Shown here: positions 1-11,703 of the stretch, piece after piece
Numbering within the stretch: position 1 is the stretch's first letter
Layout: every line of letters begins with the position of its first letter
NCBI GenBank assembly: GCA_947179155.2
Contig: OX359264.1
Span: 5,448,001 to 5,512,000, forward strand
Direction of reading: 5' to 3'
Length of the DNA: 64,000 nt
DNA from: Hedera helix
Lineage: Eukaryota; Streptophyta; Magnoliopsida; Apiales; Araliaceae
Program-made: the position numbers and the translations under genes
The notes under the pieces: generated by a model
Told to the model about the DNA's origin: nothing
Databases searched by the model: none
The model's input: only the letters and a program-made list of their open reading frames with translations

Positions 1-2562
1 CATAACACATAAATTATATGCATTTAAACAAATATTTACATATCATAACAGGCAACAATTAACATTAAAGGACTGAAGAACTTGCATGGAAATTCAACTA
101 TTAAATTGGTAGTTCATACCCTTTACTCGATCAACCTATGATCATAAAATAATCAAATAATAATTATTTATCCTCTTATGATATTATTTTAATTAATTAA
201 TATCATCTCTGGACCAATTATTAAATAATATGGTTAATTAAATTAACCTCGTTCCCTACTATTTTCATATAACTTAATATCAATATCCTTCAATACGGAC
301 AACCCGGCTCATCGGATACAATTTAGCATATTTGGTTGTCCGAAATTTTCATTTAATCATTTTCTAAATGGTAACCTTATTAGATTAATATTTAATATAT
401 TTAAATATTAATCCCAAATATTTAATATTTTTACAAAAATATTAAATTTAATGCCAAAACATCATTTCTATATTTTTAGTATTTTTCTATAATTTTCTAT
501 AATTTTTAAATAATTTTTAAACATTTATTTCAATTAAAATTCACTTCTAGGGGCATTTTTGTAATTTCCGCGCCCTTAGGGACATAACCGGAATTTTCCG
601 AAAAGTCCAGGGTATTTTCGTAATTTCGTTGAGCCAAGGACATGATCGGCATTTTTCAAAAAGGGCAGGGGCACGCTGGTAATTTTCAGCCGTGCCGGTC
701 ACTCGCGCATTGCGCGCGGCTCCTTTCTGCAAACGCCAAACAGCGTCGTTTCCCTCGCCGATTTTTGCCCTCCGCGCATGGCGCGGCACCCCCCCTTCCG
801 CGTCCCAAAACGCTGTCGTTTTGAGCCCGCATCCGACAAAATAATGGCGCCCGCGCAATGCGCGGGCACCCCTTTTTCTTCTCCATTTTTCCAGCCAAAC
901 AGTAACCAACTTAGGCAAAAATAACCCAATTTTCTTCACAATTTTCACAACATAATTATTCTATAAATTATAAAATTCATAGATATATATCAAAAAAATT
1001 ATGTAGAATAATTATTCTAATTATTTATAATTTTTTTCATAATTTATCTTATTACTATACATAACAAATTAAACCAAATAAATAATTCTTATACCTTCTT
1101 TAAGCCCAAGAGAACTTCCTCACGATGACTCCAATATTTTTCTCTCTCTTGTGGTGGCTATGGTGGTTCAGCTGGTGGTGGAAGGTGGTGGTGTTGTCGG
1201 ATGAGAGATAAAGAGGGAGAACTTTATTTTTTGTTGCTTTTGTTTTTCTTTCTTTTTGTTTCCTTGCTTTTCCTTTCCTCCCCTTATATAAAGCTTGCAT
1301 GTAGGAATTAATTTTTTAATTGTCACACATACACGTCCACCGCCATAATCCTTCTCGAAATTTCCAAAAAAATCAAGCATGCAATTTAATTTATATTATA
1401 TATTTTAATAAATATTTTATATTATATATTTTAATTTACCAAAAATCATAACATGATTTATAAGTAATATTTAGACCCTTTTTGGGTACTTTATATGACA
1501 AATTTTGTACACGCATAATATCATGCATGTAATTATATGAGGTAATTTATACCTCCAAAAATCATAAAATAATTCATAGGACATATAAAAATTATTTTTC
1601 ATCATTTTTCACTTCGTGACTTGGACAACATGTTACACTAACATGTTCATGTTTCCGAAATATTATTCCTCATAAAAGTCATAATAATTTCCTTATACAT
1701 AAATATAATTTTTAATGAATTAAAACATTCCTTTTTCCTCATTTAATTTCATTTCTTTATATTTCACATTAATGTCTTTATATATAAATTATATAATTTA
1801 ATATTATATAATTTATATATTTACATTCTCATTTCTTAAATAATTTCCTAAATTCCTCCATAATTATCAATTAATTATAATTTCACATTTATTAACTCTC
1901 TCATTATTTTAATTTTCTTATATAAATTATATAATTTTCCTTATACAATTTATATAATTATAATTTCCTTTATACATCGCTTTAATTTTCTTATATAAAT
2001 TATATAATTTATTATTATATAATTTATATAATTACATTTCTTCTCAATAAATTTCTAAATTTCCACCATAATTCTTAATTAAATCTAAAATCAATAATTA
2101 CAATTTTATTAACTTCCTTCTTCACTTTTCATTTAAAATTGGATTAATTTAATTATTAATCCCTTAATTTCCATAATTAATAACATTTATAATTGTCACT
2201 TGAGCATATACATTTATATATATATAAATGTATATATATACATATCTAATTTCATACATTTCACATTACCACATAACATCATTTAATTTCTATACCTCCA
2301 CAACAATTTCTAAATATCAATAATTTCATTAAAGTTTCTCTTATTTTCCATAAATTATTTCTAAACAATTTATTTATTCTTTAATTAGTTCTATTCAATC
2401 ACCATTTGTCATCATCTTTATACCGATTTAATTTATCAATTAAATCCCTTCACATACCTTAAACCACATAAAATAATAATTAATTTAACAACCTTGATAA
2501 TTTTATCGATTAAACTCTCATTTAATATTATTAAAGAAATCCTGGAAATTCGGATCCTCACA
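1..2562 (-). mobile_element. Partial long LTR at window edge
   Basis: This non-coding stretch reads as the 5' part of a long LTR on the minus strand. Its right end is ...CCTCACA, so the minus strand begins TGTGAGGATCCGAAT, a plausible LTR start, and the Tat-like LTR sequence resumes directly after it at 2563. A TATA box (minus, about 1284-1292) is followed by a purine-rich leader and a splice-donor-like AAGAAGGTATAAG near 1090-1101, the same layout as other LTRs here. A GC-rich block lies at 580-870. The left end is outside the window, so solo LTR versus full element cannot be decided. Short ORFs here have no family resemblance. Confidence 0.6.
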
Positions 2563-3653
2563 GGGGATTTAAATTAATTATGATTAACTAAATAAGCAAA
2601 AGTAAATTAATAAGATTAATTAATAAATTAAAAGCTTCAGTTCTTCAGTTCAATCTCACCCTTACAATTAATAATTCAACCAATCAGAATATATTTATAT
2701 CCTTCCATAAAAATAATAACCCTAGGCAACAATAAGCTCTACTACTTAAAATTTTTCTTAATTTAAAACTAGCTCAAAACAAATGGATATAAGTTCATAA
2801 AAATAAATGATCTCAAACAAAGTAATACCAATAAAAAATCAAAATTCAGACTAAGCAAAAATTTATCTTTTTAATAAAAGTTATTAAATCAAAATCAAAA
2901 TTTTTGACATTGACTAAAAACTAAAATCCAATTAACTCATTGCTCAAGTGACACATCATAAATAAAAAATTAACTATCCATTTTCATAGGAAAAACGGTT
3001 ACACTTAGCACGTGCAACAAGCCTTTAAACCCCAATGTTACCCCAAGTGAACATGTTTTGTCTCGTGAGGGTTTGTAGTGAATTTACCTACAAGATTCAA
3101 AAAATAATCCTAAAAAAATAATTCAAAGAAAATAACTAACCTAACCTAAATCGCTTCCCCCATACTTAAAACTTACATTGTCCTCAATATAAAGTAAAAT
3201 GCAAGGAAAAAGAAGAAATAAGTATAAAAAGAAAAAGGAAAAGAAAGCAAATATGGTTTATTGGGTTGCCTCCCAAGCAACGCCTTTGTTTAATGTCATT
3301 GTCTAGACAGATGTTAAGTGATCACATTACTCCAACTTCATTAATTTTGAGTATCTCATCCAGCATGTTATCCTTCATAGGTAGATTCAATCTAACTTGT
3401 ATTTGACATGAACGTTTTACTCCCTCTTCAAGGAACATGTATTTAAGATGTATAGGGAGAGTCTTTAAATTTAGAATGGGATCCTACAAAACAAAAGGCA
3501 AAAAATTGTTATGAGTAACAGGCAATGGAACAAAAATAATTACATTATCATCTAAAATCACTGGCAAAGAATTTAATGCAGTTCAGCCTCATTCAACTCT
3601 TGTTTCAAATTAATTTCTTCTTCTTCCTCTAACTCCAAATTATTGGTAATTGT
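2563..3653 (-). mobile_element. Left part of decayed Tat/Athila-like element
   Basis: Bases 2563-2765 align with 16688-16895 in the right LTR of the same element, with a few differences, so this is a fragment of its 3' LTR. Read on the minus strand, 3190-3145 carries ATTGAGGACAATG followed by AAGTATGGGGGAAG. The segment 3290-3260 carries GCGTTGCTTGGGAGGCAACC. From family knowledge both are typical of the region between pol and the 3' LTR in Athila/Tat retrotransposons. No coding sequence remains. The full-length chromovirus interrupts the element at 3654. Most of the 3' LTR upstream of 2765 is not recognisable. Confidence 0.7.
3649..3653. repeat. Left target-site duplication of full-length chromovirus
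   Basis: ATTGT lies directly before the TG of the left LTR. The five bases after the right LTR (15754-15758) are ATTGC, so the duplication is imperfect by one base, either a point mutation or a sequencing difference. Confidence 0.6.
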
Positions 3654-5550
3654 TGTGACGCCCCCAAATCACTATACTTACTATAGCTAACTTGGCGCTC
3701 ACTATAAATGCTAAATCATTAGGTTTATGGATGATTTCCTTTATTCATAAACAAAGTTTTCATCTTAATTCCCAAAGATCTTTCATTATTTTATATCAAG
3801 CCCTTGTAATCGATACAAGAGACTTGATACCCAATCATGACATTTTATCCTTAAGATTTAGATATTCTATAATTTTACATGTTCCAATATCCACGGCATT
3901 AAATCATTAGGACGGCTCTTGGGAACAGAGAATCTCGCGGTGAATGTTTGTATCTTCACCCGTGATAAATGTTTGCATCTTCATCCGTGACAAATGGTTG
4001 TATCTTTGTCCGGTGCAAAATTCTCTTTCCGTACAGAACATTACCCAACTAGTTAAAACCCTCACTCGAAACATATTTGGTTATAGTGATATCTCTTCAT
4101 ATCAATAATCCTATTTATCTGACATTCAGAATAGTAATAACGAGTTATACCTGGGTCCGAGGAACCTTAACGATGGATTTGACCAGTCAACATCGCTTAG
4201 TCCTGTCTCGGATGTACAGCACTCACAAGTTATTTACCGATCCTCATCCAGATAAATAGATCATTATCAATACTATGTTAAGTTTTAACAATTCTAAGTT
4301 TAATCAAAGTAAAGACGTAACAAGAATATGTGATGAAACTTGATATATATTAATATAGAGTTGGTTACACGGTTTGCTTGTTCATATTACATAAGTCATC
4401 AAGACTTTAAAACAAAAAGACAAGCAATTTAATAAAGCATGTAAACTAATCTATGCATTTCTTCTTTCCTTTCTTCTTCTTAGAACCGGAACTTTCGGGT
4501 ATGTCTGCAATTTAGGTTTATTTGCAAGGGTGAGCATACAAAAGCTCAGCAAGTCTAACACATAGCATATAAGTGAACTCACACTGATATGGATTTTAAA
4601 GATTCATGGTACAAAAATTGATATTACAAATGTTTAACATAGTAAGACTGAGTGGTGGTTAGACCTAGAACTGTTCTTTGTCTTTCGACTTAGAACCATT
4701 TACAGTGGATATAGAAAGGGGATCAACCTAACGACATCCTATGTTATGCATAACATACACTACACTGGACTAATCATGAACAGTGGTACATATTCGTTCA
4801 TCTCAGTTTACTTCACATGTCAGGATCGCCCCAAGACAACTTGGTTTGATAAAATAAAGCATGATTCAAAATATATCGCGAATAAGCATTTCATTTTTCA
4901 AGTTATGCCGAAACAAGAAGCAATAACTCACATATCAAAGATTTATAACATGTTGCTTCTACAAAATGTATAAATCACATCAAGAGAAAGTAAACAAAGG
5001 TTAAGGATAGAAAACTTGCCTTGAAGCAATTTAGGGTTTTCCCGGTAAAGCGTTAAATGCCTACATAATTGTTTACGCATACTCGACTATTAGTTTATCG
5101 AATTTTACTTCTTAATAAATGTTTTTATAACTTATTTAGACTATTTCCATAGGTGGTTTTAATTGGAAAATTCTCAAACTCAAAAACTCATTTTTAAGTG
5201 ACTTTATAAAAAGTGGACAGCAACATTGGCTGTCAGACCCCGGCTCAGTTAAACGGCCATAACTTTTTCGTTTTAAAACATTTTTGAGTCGTTCAAAATT
5301 CCACGCGTTCGTAACTTCCGTCTCTACAATTTATGTTTAGACCAAAGTTCGAAATTCCTTACTGATTTACACAGTTTTTGACAAAAAGGGGACTGCCAGA
5401 AACTGTTTCAAAACGTCTTTGACTGAATTGATAAAACATGATACCTTAAGCTTTAATTTGCTAAGATAACATGTTCTAACAATCAATAACACTTTATAAC
5501 ATAAAATAAGAAAATCATAAACCTTCATATATAGAGATTTATGACTTTTG

Positions 5551-6030
5551 CTCAAGAACACACGAAGAACACGAAGAACGGAAAAACCGTACATGGTAAC
5601 GACTATGTTCTTGAGCTTTTGGTTTTCTTACTTGAAATAATTTGAGCATTATAACTGCTTACATAAGTGATTATGACACTTTATAATTGAAAAAATTTGG
5701 TCATTATAACGGCTTGCATAATTGATTAAAACAATTTATAAAAATGCTCAAGAACATACGAAAACGCGGAGAACGGATAAACCGTACATGACCACTACGT
5801 ATGTTCATTGAGCTTTAAACTATGAATTGAAATTCGACATAACAACGACTTGCTCAAGTCATAAGGAACACGGAGAACGAAAAATCGTACATGGCTACGA
5901 CTTATGTTCTTGAGCTTGTCAATAAAAGAAAATTGAACATTATAACAACTATAAAATGAAGAAAATCTCAAGAACACGTGAAGAACACGGAGAACGACAA
6001 TCGTACATGGCTACGACTCGTGTTCTTGAG
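5551..6030 (-). repeat. Array of four large inverted repeats in 3' LTR
   Basis: Four related units of about 65 bp each could fold into a stem closed by CTCAAGAACA.../...TGTTCTTGAG. The units are 5551-5615, 5747-5813, 5853-5915 and 5967-6030. Arms differ between units but stay complementary, for example AACA/TGTT, AACATACG/CGTATGTT and AACACG/CGTGTT. The interior shares a GAACG...CGTACATGG core. The array lies downstream of the LTR TATA box, so it should be transcribed. Confidence 0.8.
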
Positions 6031-6225
6031 TTTTATCGACTATAAATTGAAAGAAAAATTAAACATAACAACGACTAAGGATCGTACCTTTTGTGATTGC
6101 AAGCTTTAACTATTTCTTTGCAATTTCCAATACTTGAAATATAACTATGAATAATAGATATAGAGAGTGATTTTGCTCTTGATTTTGCTTTGAAAATGGA
6201 TGATGAAACAAGTGCACAATGCTTG

Positions 6226-6234
6226 CTATTTATA
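6226..6234 (-). promoter_or_regulatory. LTR TATA box (3' LTR copy)
   Basis: TATAAATAG on the minus strand, about 690 bp into the LTR. The same box is at 15096-15104 in the 5' LTR, where it would drive the element's transcript. Its position implies that about 2.5 kb of LTR lies downstream of the start site. Confidence 0.7.
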
Positions 6235-6916
6235 GGCCATGCAAAGCTAGGGTATTTTGGTCATTAAGACAACCAAACTTTGGCTCCAAGTTTGGCTTGA
6301 CTTTAACTTTGGCTCCAACTTTGGCTCCAAGTTTGGCTTGACTTTGGCTTGACTTAGGCTTTAACTTTAACTACTAACTAGAGTTAACAACTAACTCAAC
6401 ATTGATTAATTCTCTACTAAAGCTAGCCACTTGATTGGTTGATTAGTTTCTTAATTCACCAACTAAACTTATTAGGTTAATCTTAATTTTAATTAACCTT
6501 AATCTTAATCAAGTATACATGTAGTATACTTGACTTTTACTATTCACAGTTGACTTTTTCGTATTTATACCGTATAATTTTCGTATTATTATCGTATTGT
6601 TTTCGTATTCTATCCGTATAATTTTCGTATTTATACGCGTATTTGTGAATAGTACTTTCTAGGGTTTAGGGTTTGAACCTTAGGGTTCAACCCTTAGGGT
6701 TTCCAAAATTAGGGTTTAGGTTTTCTCCAAACCCTAGTTTTAGGTTTTCAAAAATTTTACTTTTATTTTTCTAATAATTGTTTAAGTTGGATTCTTGAAA
6801 CGAAACACAAAAATAAACACACATGAAAATTCCATAACACATATTAGATGTAATATAATATTTATTTATGCCTATAAATTCGGATTACAACTATCTCGGA
6901 AGTTCGGAATATTACA

Positions 6917-6930
6917 TTCACCCCTCCTTA
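6917..6930 (-). other. Polypurine tract
   Basis: Read on the minus strand, TAAGGAGGGGTGAA directly abuts the TG that opens the 3' LTR. This is the expected position and composition of the plus-strand primer for reverse transcription. Confidence 0.85.
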
Positions 6931-6963
6931 AAAGAATTTCGTCCCCGAAAGTAACTTATACAA

Positions 6964-9900
6964 TTAAGAAAACAAATGTGGGTATTCTTTCTTCATTTTA
7001 TCCTCTAATTCCCACGTTGCTTCTTCCATGGATTGATTTCTCCATATGACCTTGACTGAAGGTATGACCTTGTTTCGCAAGACTTGTTCCTTCCTATCAA
7101 CGATTTGAATAGGAATCTGTTCATAGCTGAGATCCTTCTCAATCTGGATTGGTTCGTAATTAATTACGTGTTTGTAGTCGGGTTTATAGGGACGCAATAC
7201 TGAAACATGAAATACATTATGTATATGTTCCAGTTCTAGAGGTAAGGCTACTTCATAAGCTACCTCACCTATTCTTCGTAATATCTCGAATGGTCCTATA
7301 AACCTTGGACTCAATTTTCCTTTCTTTCCAAAACGAATCTTCCCTTTCCAGGGAGATACCTTCAAGAAAACATGACTACCGACTTCAAAGTCTCTCTTTT
7401 GTCGATGTAGATCGGCATATCTCTTCTGTCTTTCTTGAGCAGCTCGTAACCTCAGTTGAATTGTTCGAACTACCTCCGCTGTTTGTTGAACCAATTCTGG
7501 CCCTAGCATCTTTCGTTCACCGACTTCGTCCCAACACATCGGTGTTCTACACTTCCTTCCATATAGAGCTTCATATGGTGGCATTCCTATACTAGCGTGA
7601 TAACTATTGTTGTAAGCGAATTCTACCAGAGGTAAGTGATCTTCCCAGCTTCCTTCAAAATCCATCATACAAGCTCTCAACATATCCTCCAAAGTTTGGA
7701 TAGTCCTTTCACTTTGACCATCTGTTTGTGGGTGGTAAGCCGTACTTAATCTCAACTGTGTCCCTAGATGTTCTTGAAGACTTTTCCAAAAGTTCGATGT
7801 GAACCTTGGGTCTCGATCGGACATGATTGAAACTGGAACCCCATGCCTAGATATAACCTCCTTAATATATAATTTGGCTAATCTATCTAGGGTGAACTTA
7901 ATTTTAATTGGTAGAAAGTGAGCAGACTTGGTTAGTCGATCCACTATCACCCAAATTGCATCATGACCCTTTTGTGTGGTTGGAAGTCCTACTACAAAAT
8001 CCATTGTAATATGCTCCCATTTCCACTCTGGAATTTCCAACGGTTGTAACAACCCGCTTGGTCTTTGATGCTCTGCTTTTACCCGTTGGCATGTCAAACA
8101 CCTACTAACAAATTCAGCCACCTCCCTCTTCATGTTTGGCCACCAGAAATGTTGACTTATGTCTTTGTACATTTTGGTGCTACCTGGATGGACTGAAAAC
8201 TTAGTACCATGTGCTTCTGACATAATTTCTTCCTTCAACTCTTGTACCGAAGGTACCCATATCCTTGATTCAAACCTTATGATTCCATCATTGTCCAATT
8301 TGAACCTTTTGTTCACATTCTTTGTTATCTTATTTTTCATTTCCTCATACTCTTCATCCTTTTCTTGTATTTCCTTGATTTTTCCCAATAAAGTTGAGTG
8401 ATCCTCCATTACAAATAATTTTCTCGTTGAGATGGAAGGAACCCTCACTTCAATGTCGAGTCTAGCAAATTCCTTGAGCAACTCATCCTGAGTTGTTAAC
8501 ATATTTAGTTTCTCTTGATTCTTCCTGCTTAGTGCATCTGCAACTACGTTGGCTTTTCCTGGATGATATAGGATTTCACAATCATAATCCTTAATCAATT
8601 CCAACCATCGTCTTTGCCTCATATTCAACTCTCGTTGTGTAAAAATATACTTTAAACTCTTGTGATCAGTATAAATTTCACACTTCTCCCCATACAAGTA
8701 ATGCCTCCATATCTTTAAAGCAAATACTACCGCCGCTAATTCTAGATCGTGAGTAGGATACCTTATCTCATAATCTTTCAATTGCCGCGAAGCATAAGCA
8801 ATGACCTTCCCATGTTGCATCAACACGCAACCTAATCCTTTATGTGAGGCATCACTATAGACTACAAGACCTCCACTATTATCAGGTAATGATAATATCG
8901 GCGCCTTGCTTAGTCTCTTCTTTAGCTCTTGGAAGCTTTCTTCACACTTATCCGTCCATACATACTTCACCGTCTTCCTTGTTAAGTTGGTTAGTGGGGT
9001 TGCTATTTTTGAAAAATCTTTAATGAAACGTCTATAGTACCCCGCTAAACCTAAGAAACTTCTCACTTCGGTTGGGGTCTTCGGTTGTTCCCAGTTCATA
9101 ACTGCTTCTATCTTTGATGGATCCACCGCTATTCCGTTCTTGTCAATCACGTGACCCAAAAACTGAACCTTTTCTAGCCAGAACTCACATTTTGAAAATT
9201 TGGCATAGAGTTGTTCCCTCCGTAAGGTTTCTAGTACATTTCTTAAATGTACAACATGTTCTTCAAGTGTTTTCGAGTATATAAGAATATCATCGATGAA
9301 CACTACAACATACTTATCTAAACAAGACCTAAAAACCCTATTCATCAAGTCCATGAATGCTGCCGGTGCATTCGTTAATCCAAAGGACATCACTAGAAAT
9401 TCGTAATGTCCATAACGTGTTCGAAATGCTGTCTTCGGCACATCTTCCTTTCTAACCTTTAGTTGATGGTACCCCGACCGTAGATCAATCTTAGAAAAGT
9501 GTTCAGCTCCCTTCAATTGATCAAACAAGTCGTCTATCCTAGGCAATGGATACTTATTCTTTATGGTCAACTTATTCAATTCACGATAGTCGACACATAA
9601 TCTTAAAGTTCCATCCTTCTTTTTGACAAACAACACAGGTGCTCCCCATGGAGAAACACTAGGTTGAATGTACTTCTTTTCCAATAATTCTTGTAGCTGA
9701 ACCATCAACTCTTTCATCTCCACAGGTGCCATCCTGTACGGAGCCTTTGAAACTGGTGCAGTTCCCGGTGCTAAGTCGATGACAAACTCGATCTCTCTAT
9801 CAGGTGGGAGACCAGGTAAGTCATTGGGAAATACGTCCGTGAATTCCCTTACAACTGGTATTTGATCTATATCTAACTCTTTTCGTTGAGTATCTACGAT

Positions 9901-11484
9901 ATAGGCCAAATAGCCTTGACACCCCTTCTTAAGTAATCCATTTGCTTGCATTGCTGACAAACAACAAGATTTTCTTGGAAATTGATTCCCGTTAAAAATG
10001 ACCTTTGACTTCGACGTGGTCAGAAGGTTGACGCACTTCTTTTGGCAATCAATCACCGCTTTGTGATTAGTTAACCAATCCATACCTATAATTACATCGA
10101 ATTCCCCTAATTGAATGGGAATAAGATCCACCTTTAAATCGTGACCCTTAATCGCTATGCAACATTTCTTAAAGATGTGATTAACAGGTATTATCTCTCT
10201 ATTAGCAATTTCTATGTTCAAGGGAAAGTCTAAATTCTCACTAGGCATGTTAAATTTCTTAGCGAATTCATGTGAAACAAATGAGCAAGAAGCACCCGAA
10301 TCAAATAGCACATAAGCATTTATGGAGTTGATCGGAATGATACCTGACACTACATCTTGAGATGCTACCGCATCTCTCACTGACATGTTGAAAGTCCTTG
10401 CCGTTGGACGGCCCGGGCCTTCTGGTGTAGTTGTCGGGGCGACGTTACTCGCCTTGCTCCCTCCCGCTTCTCCTCCTTTCTTAGGGCACATCTTGGCTTG
10501 ATGTCCCGTTGCTCCACAGTTGAAGCAGGTGTTCTTCTTTGGGTTTGGGTAGGTGGTGGCTAAATGCCCCTCTTGTTTACAGTTGTAACAAATATTTTTC
10601 CCTTTAAGACATACTCCTATGTGGCCTTTGCCACATGTCTTATAGGGTTCTATTTTCTTTTTGTTATCTCCCTCTTTCTGTGTATTTCCCCCACCATTAA
10701 ATTTTCTTTTGTTATTCCCCCCACCATTACTTCCTTTACTAGACCCCCCATTATGATTCTTTTTATTTTCTTTTTCCTTTTTATATTTATTAAAGGCATC
10801 AGTGCCGCCTTCGGCAATGATGGCTTTCTCTAGAAGCTGAGAGAAATTCTCTAGCTGTAATACGGCAACTTTGCCATAAATCCAGGGTTTTAACCCTTCT
10901 TCGAACCTCCTCGCTTTACGTTCCTCCGTCGCCACTTGATGAGTAGCGAAACGTGCGAGTTCATTAAACTTGGTGGCATATTGGGGCACTGTCATGTTCC
11001 CTTGTGTTAAATTTAAAAACCGGACTTCCATCCGATTTTTCATGCTACTTGGAAAAAAGTTCTCGAAAAATAATTTCTTAAACTTTTCCCAAGTGATTAC
11101 ACCTTCTCCCGCCCTTGATTTGTTGGATTCCCACCAAAAGTTCGCTTCGCCTTTTAACAGATAGGCAACAAATTTTGTCTTTTGGTTTTCCCCAACCTCA
11201 GCTATATCAAAAGCCTTTTCAATTTCGGTAACCCAATTTTGGGCATCGATTGGTTCAGTGGTTCCCTGGAATTCGGGAGGTCCTACGTTCTTAAAGTCTT
11301 TAAACGTAGTTGTGTGTGTTCGGGGTGGATTTGTTTGATTTACTATGGAACTCATTAACATATTAACAAATTGTTGCATAGGATTTTCGGCGGTCTGATT
11401 ATCACTAGGTGTTTGCTCAACACTTTCACTACTACTATTACTAGCATGTGCTGTCACTCTTGCTCTTGTGTTTGGTGGTGCCAT
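6964..11484 (-). CDS. Gag-Pol polyprotein of chromovirus
   Basis: One open frame of 1506 codons encodes capsid and enzymes for reverse transcription and integration. Residues below are counted from 25 codons upstream, in a leading extension that opens with TTG. I prefer the ATG at 11484 (MAPPNTRAR), which a splice-acceptor-like TTTTAG precedes. Order: Gag with retrotransposon capsid region (about 90-250); nucleocapsid with CCHC knuckles, where the one at 324-337 has Tyr instead of the last Cys and the one at 345-358 (CFNC...H...C) is intact; protease DSGA (420-423); reverse transcriptase with FIDD (754-757); RNase H (D903, E940, D965); integrase with HHCC (H1117, H1124, C1154, C1157) and D1187/D1248/E1284, the last two spaced by 35; C-terminal chromodomain (about 1480-1531). 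No frameshift or internal stop, so it may be active. Confidence 0.95.
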   Translation of the reverse strand: MAPPNTRARVTAHASNSSSESVEQTPSDNQTAENPMQQFVNMLMSSIVNQTNPPRTHTTTFKDFKNVGPPEFQGTTEPIDAQNWVTEIEKAFDIAEVGENQKTKFVAYLLKGEANFWWESNKSRAGEGVITWEKFKKLFFENFFPSSMKNRMEVRFLNLTQGNMTVPQYATKFNELARFATHQVATEERKARRFEEGLKPWIYGKVAVLQLENFSQLLEKAIIAEGGTDAFNKYKKEKENKKNHNGGSSKGSNGGGNNKRKFNGGGNTQKEGDNKKKIEPYKTCGKGHIGVCLKGKNICYNCKQEGHLATTYPNPKKNTCFNCGATGHQAKMCPKKGGEAGGSKASNVAPTTTPEGPGRPTARTFNMSVRDAVASQDVVSGIIPINSINAYVLFDSGASCSFVSHEFAKKFNMPSENLDFPLNIEIANREIIPVNHIFKKCCIAIKGHDLKVDLIPIQLGEFDVIIGMDWLTNHKAVIDCQKKCVNLLTTSKSKVIFNGNQFPRKSCCLSAMQANGLLKKGCQGYLAYIVDTQRKELDIDQIPVVREFTDVFPNDLPGLPPDREIEFVIDLAPGTAPVSKAPYRMAPVEMKELMVQLQELLEKKYIQPSVSPWGAPVLFVKKKDGTLRLCVDYRELNKLTIKNKYPLPRIDDLFDQLKGAEHFSKIDLRSGYHQLKVRKEDVPKTAFRTRYGHYEFLVMSFGLTNAPAAFMDLMNRVFRSCLDKYVVVFIDDILIYSKTLEEHVVHLRNVLETLRREQLYAKFSKCEFWLEKVQFLGHVIDKNGIAVDPSKIEAVMNWEQPKTPTEVRSFLGLAGYYRRFIKDFSKIATPLTNLTRKTVKYVWTDKCEESFQELKKRLSKAPILSLPDNSGGLVVYSDASHKGLGCVLMQHGKVIAYASRQLKDYEIRYPTHDLELAAVVFALKIWRHYLYGEKCEIYTDHKSLKYIFTQRELNMRQRRWLELIKDYDCEILYHPGKANVVADALSRKNQEKLNMLTTQDELLKEFARLDIEVRVPSISTRKLFVMEDHSTLLGKIKEIQEKDEEYEEMKNKITKNVNKRFKLDNDGIIRFESRIWVPSVQELKEEIMSEAHGTKFSVHPGSTKMYKDISQHFWWPNMKREVAEFVSRCLTCQRVKAEHQRPSGLLQPLEIPEWKWEHITMDFVVGLPTTQKGHDAIWVIVDRLTKSAHFLPIKIKFTLDRLAKLYIKEVISRHGVPVSIMSDRDPRFTSNFWKSLQEHLGTQLRLSTAYHPQTDGQSERTIQTLEDMLRACMMDFEGSWEDHLPLVEFAYNNSYHASIGMPPYEALYGRKCRTPMCWDEVGERKMLGPELVQQTAEVVRTIQLRLRAAQERQKRYADLHRQKRDFEVGSHVFLKVSPWKGKIRFGKKGKLSPRFIGPFEILRRIGEVAYEVALPLELEHIHNVFHVSVLRPYKPDYKHVINYEPIQIEKDLSYEQIPIQIVDRKEQVLRNKVIPSVKVIWRNQSMEEATWELEDKMKKEYPHLFS

Positions 11485-11703
11485 TTCTCTAAAATAAAAG
11501 AAAGACAAGTATAAATATGCAAGTATAAAGAAAATTTTACACATCATATTTGATAACAAAATTTGTATTTATAAACTTCCACACATTACAAACTATTATT
11601 AACCGAGTGAACAATTTCACTTTACTATTATTAACATCCCTTATAAAAATGGGAATGCTAATATTACACACATAAAGCATAACTTAAATATTACAATTTT
11701 TTT

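Larger units (their letters stand above)
3654..6916 (-). repeat. 3' LTR of full-length chromovirus
   Basis: A 3263-bp LTR, nearly identical to 12524-15753. In element sense it contains a TATA box (TATAAATAG, 6234-6226) about 690 bp in, a donor-like CAAAAG/GTACG at 6088/6087, four large inverted repeats (6030-5551), a small stem-loop (4553-4524), an acceptor-like TTGCAG at 4510-4505, a lysine-rich frame (4504-4446) and AATAAA at 3745-3740. A block near 6660-6735 carries dispersed AGGGTTT motifs, and 6275-6375 holds short repeats of the TTTGGCTCCAA type. Confidence 0.93.

Noticed and set aside
3692..4973. Short plus-strand ORFs in the LTRs, repeated at 12562-13843
   Set aside because: They are antisense to the element and appear twice only because the LTR is duplicated. 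Stretches rich in Ile/Thr/His are typical of AT-rich non-coding sequence.
6660..6735. Telomere-like AGGGTTT repeats (also about 15495-15570)
   Set aside because: The motifs are irregular, few, mixed with inverted copies and lie inside an LTR, so this is not an interstitial telomere.
7305..11164. Plus-strand ORFs within the gag-pol region
   Set aside because: They are shadows of the minus-strand polyprotein, with no recognisable domains.
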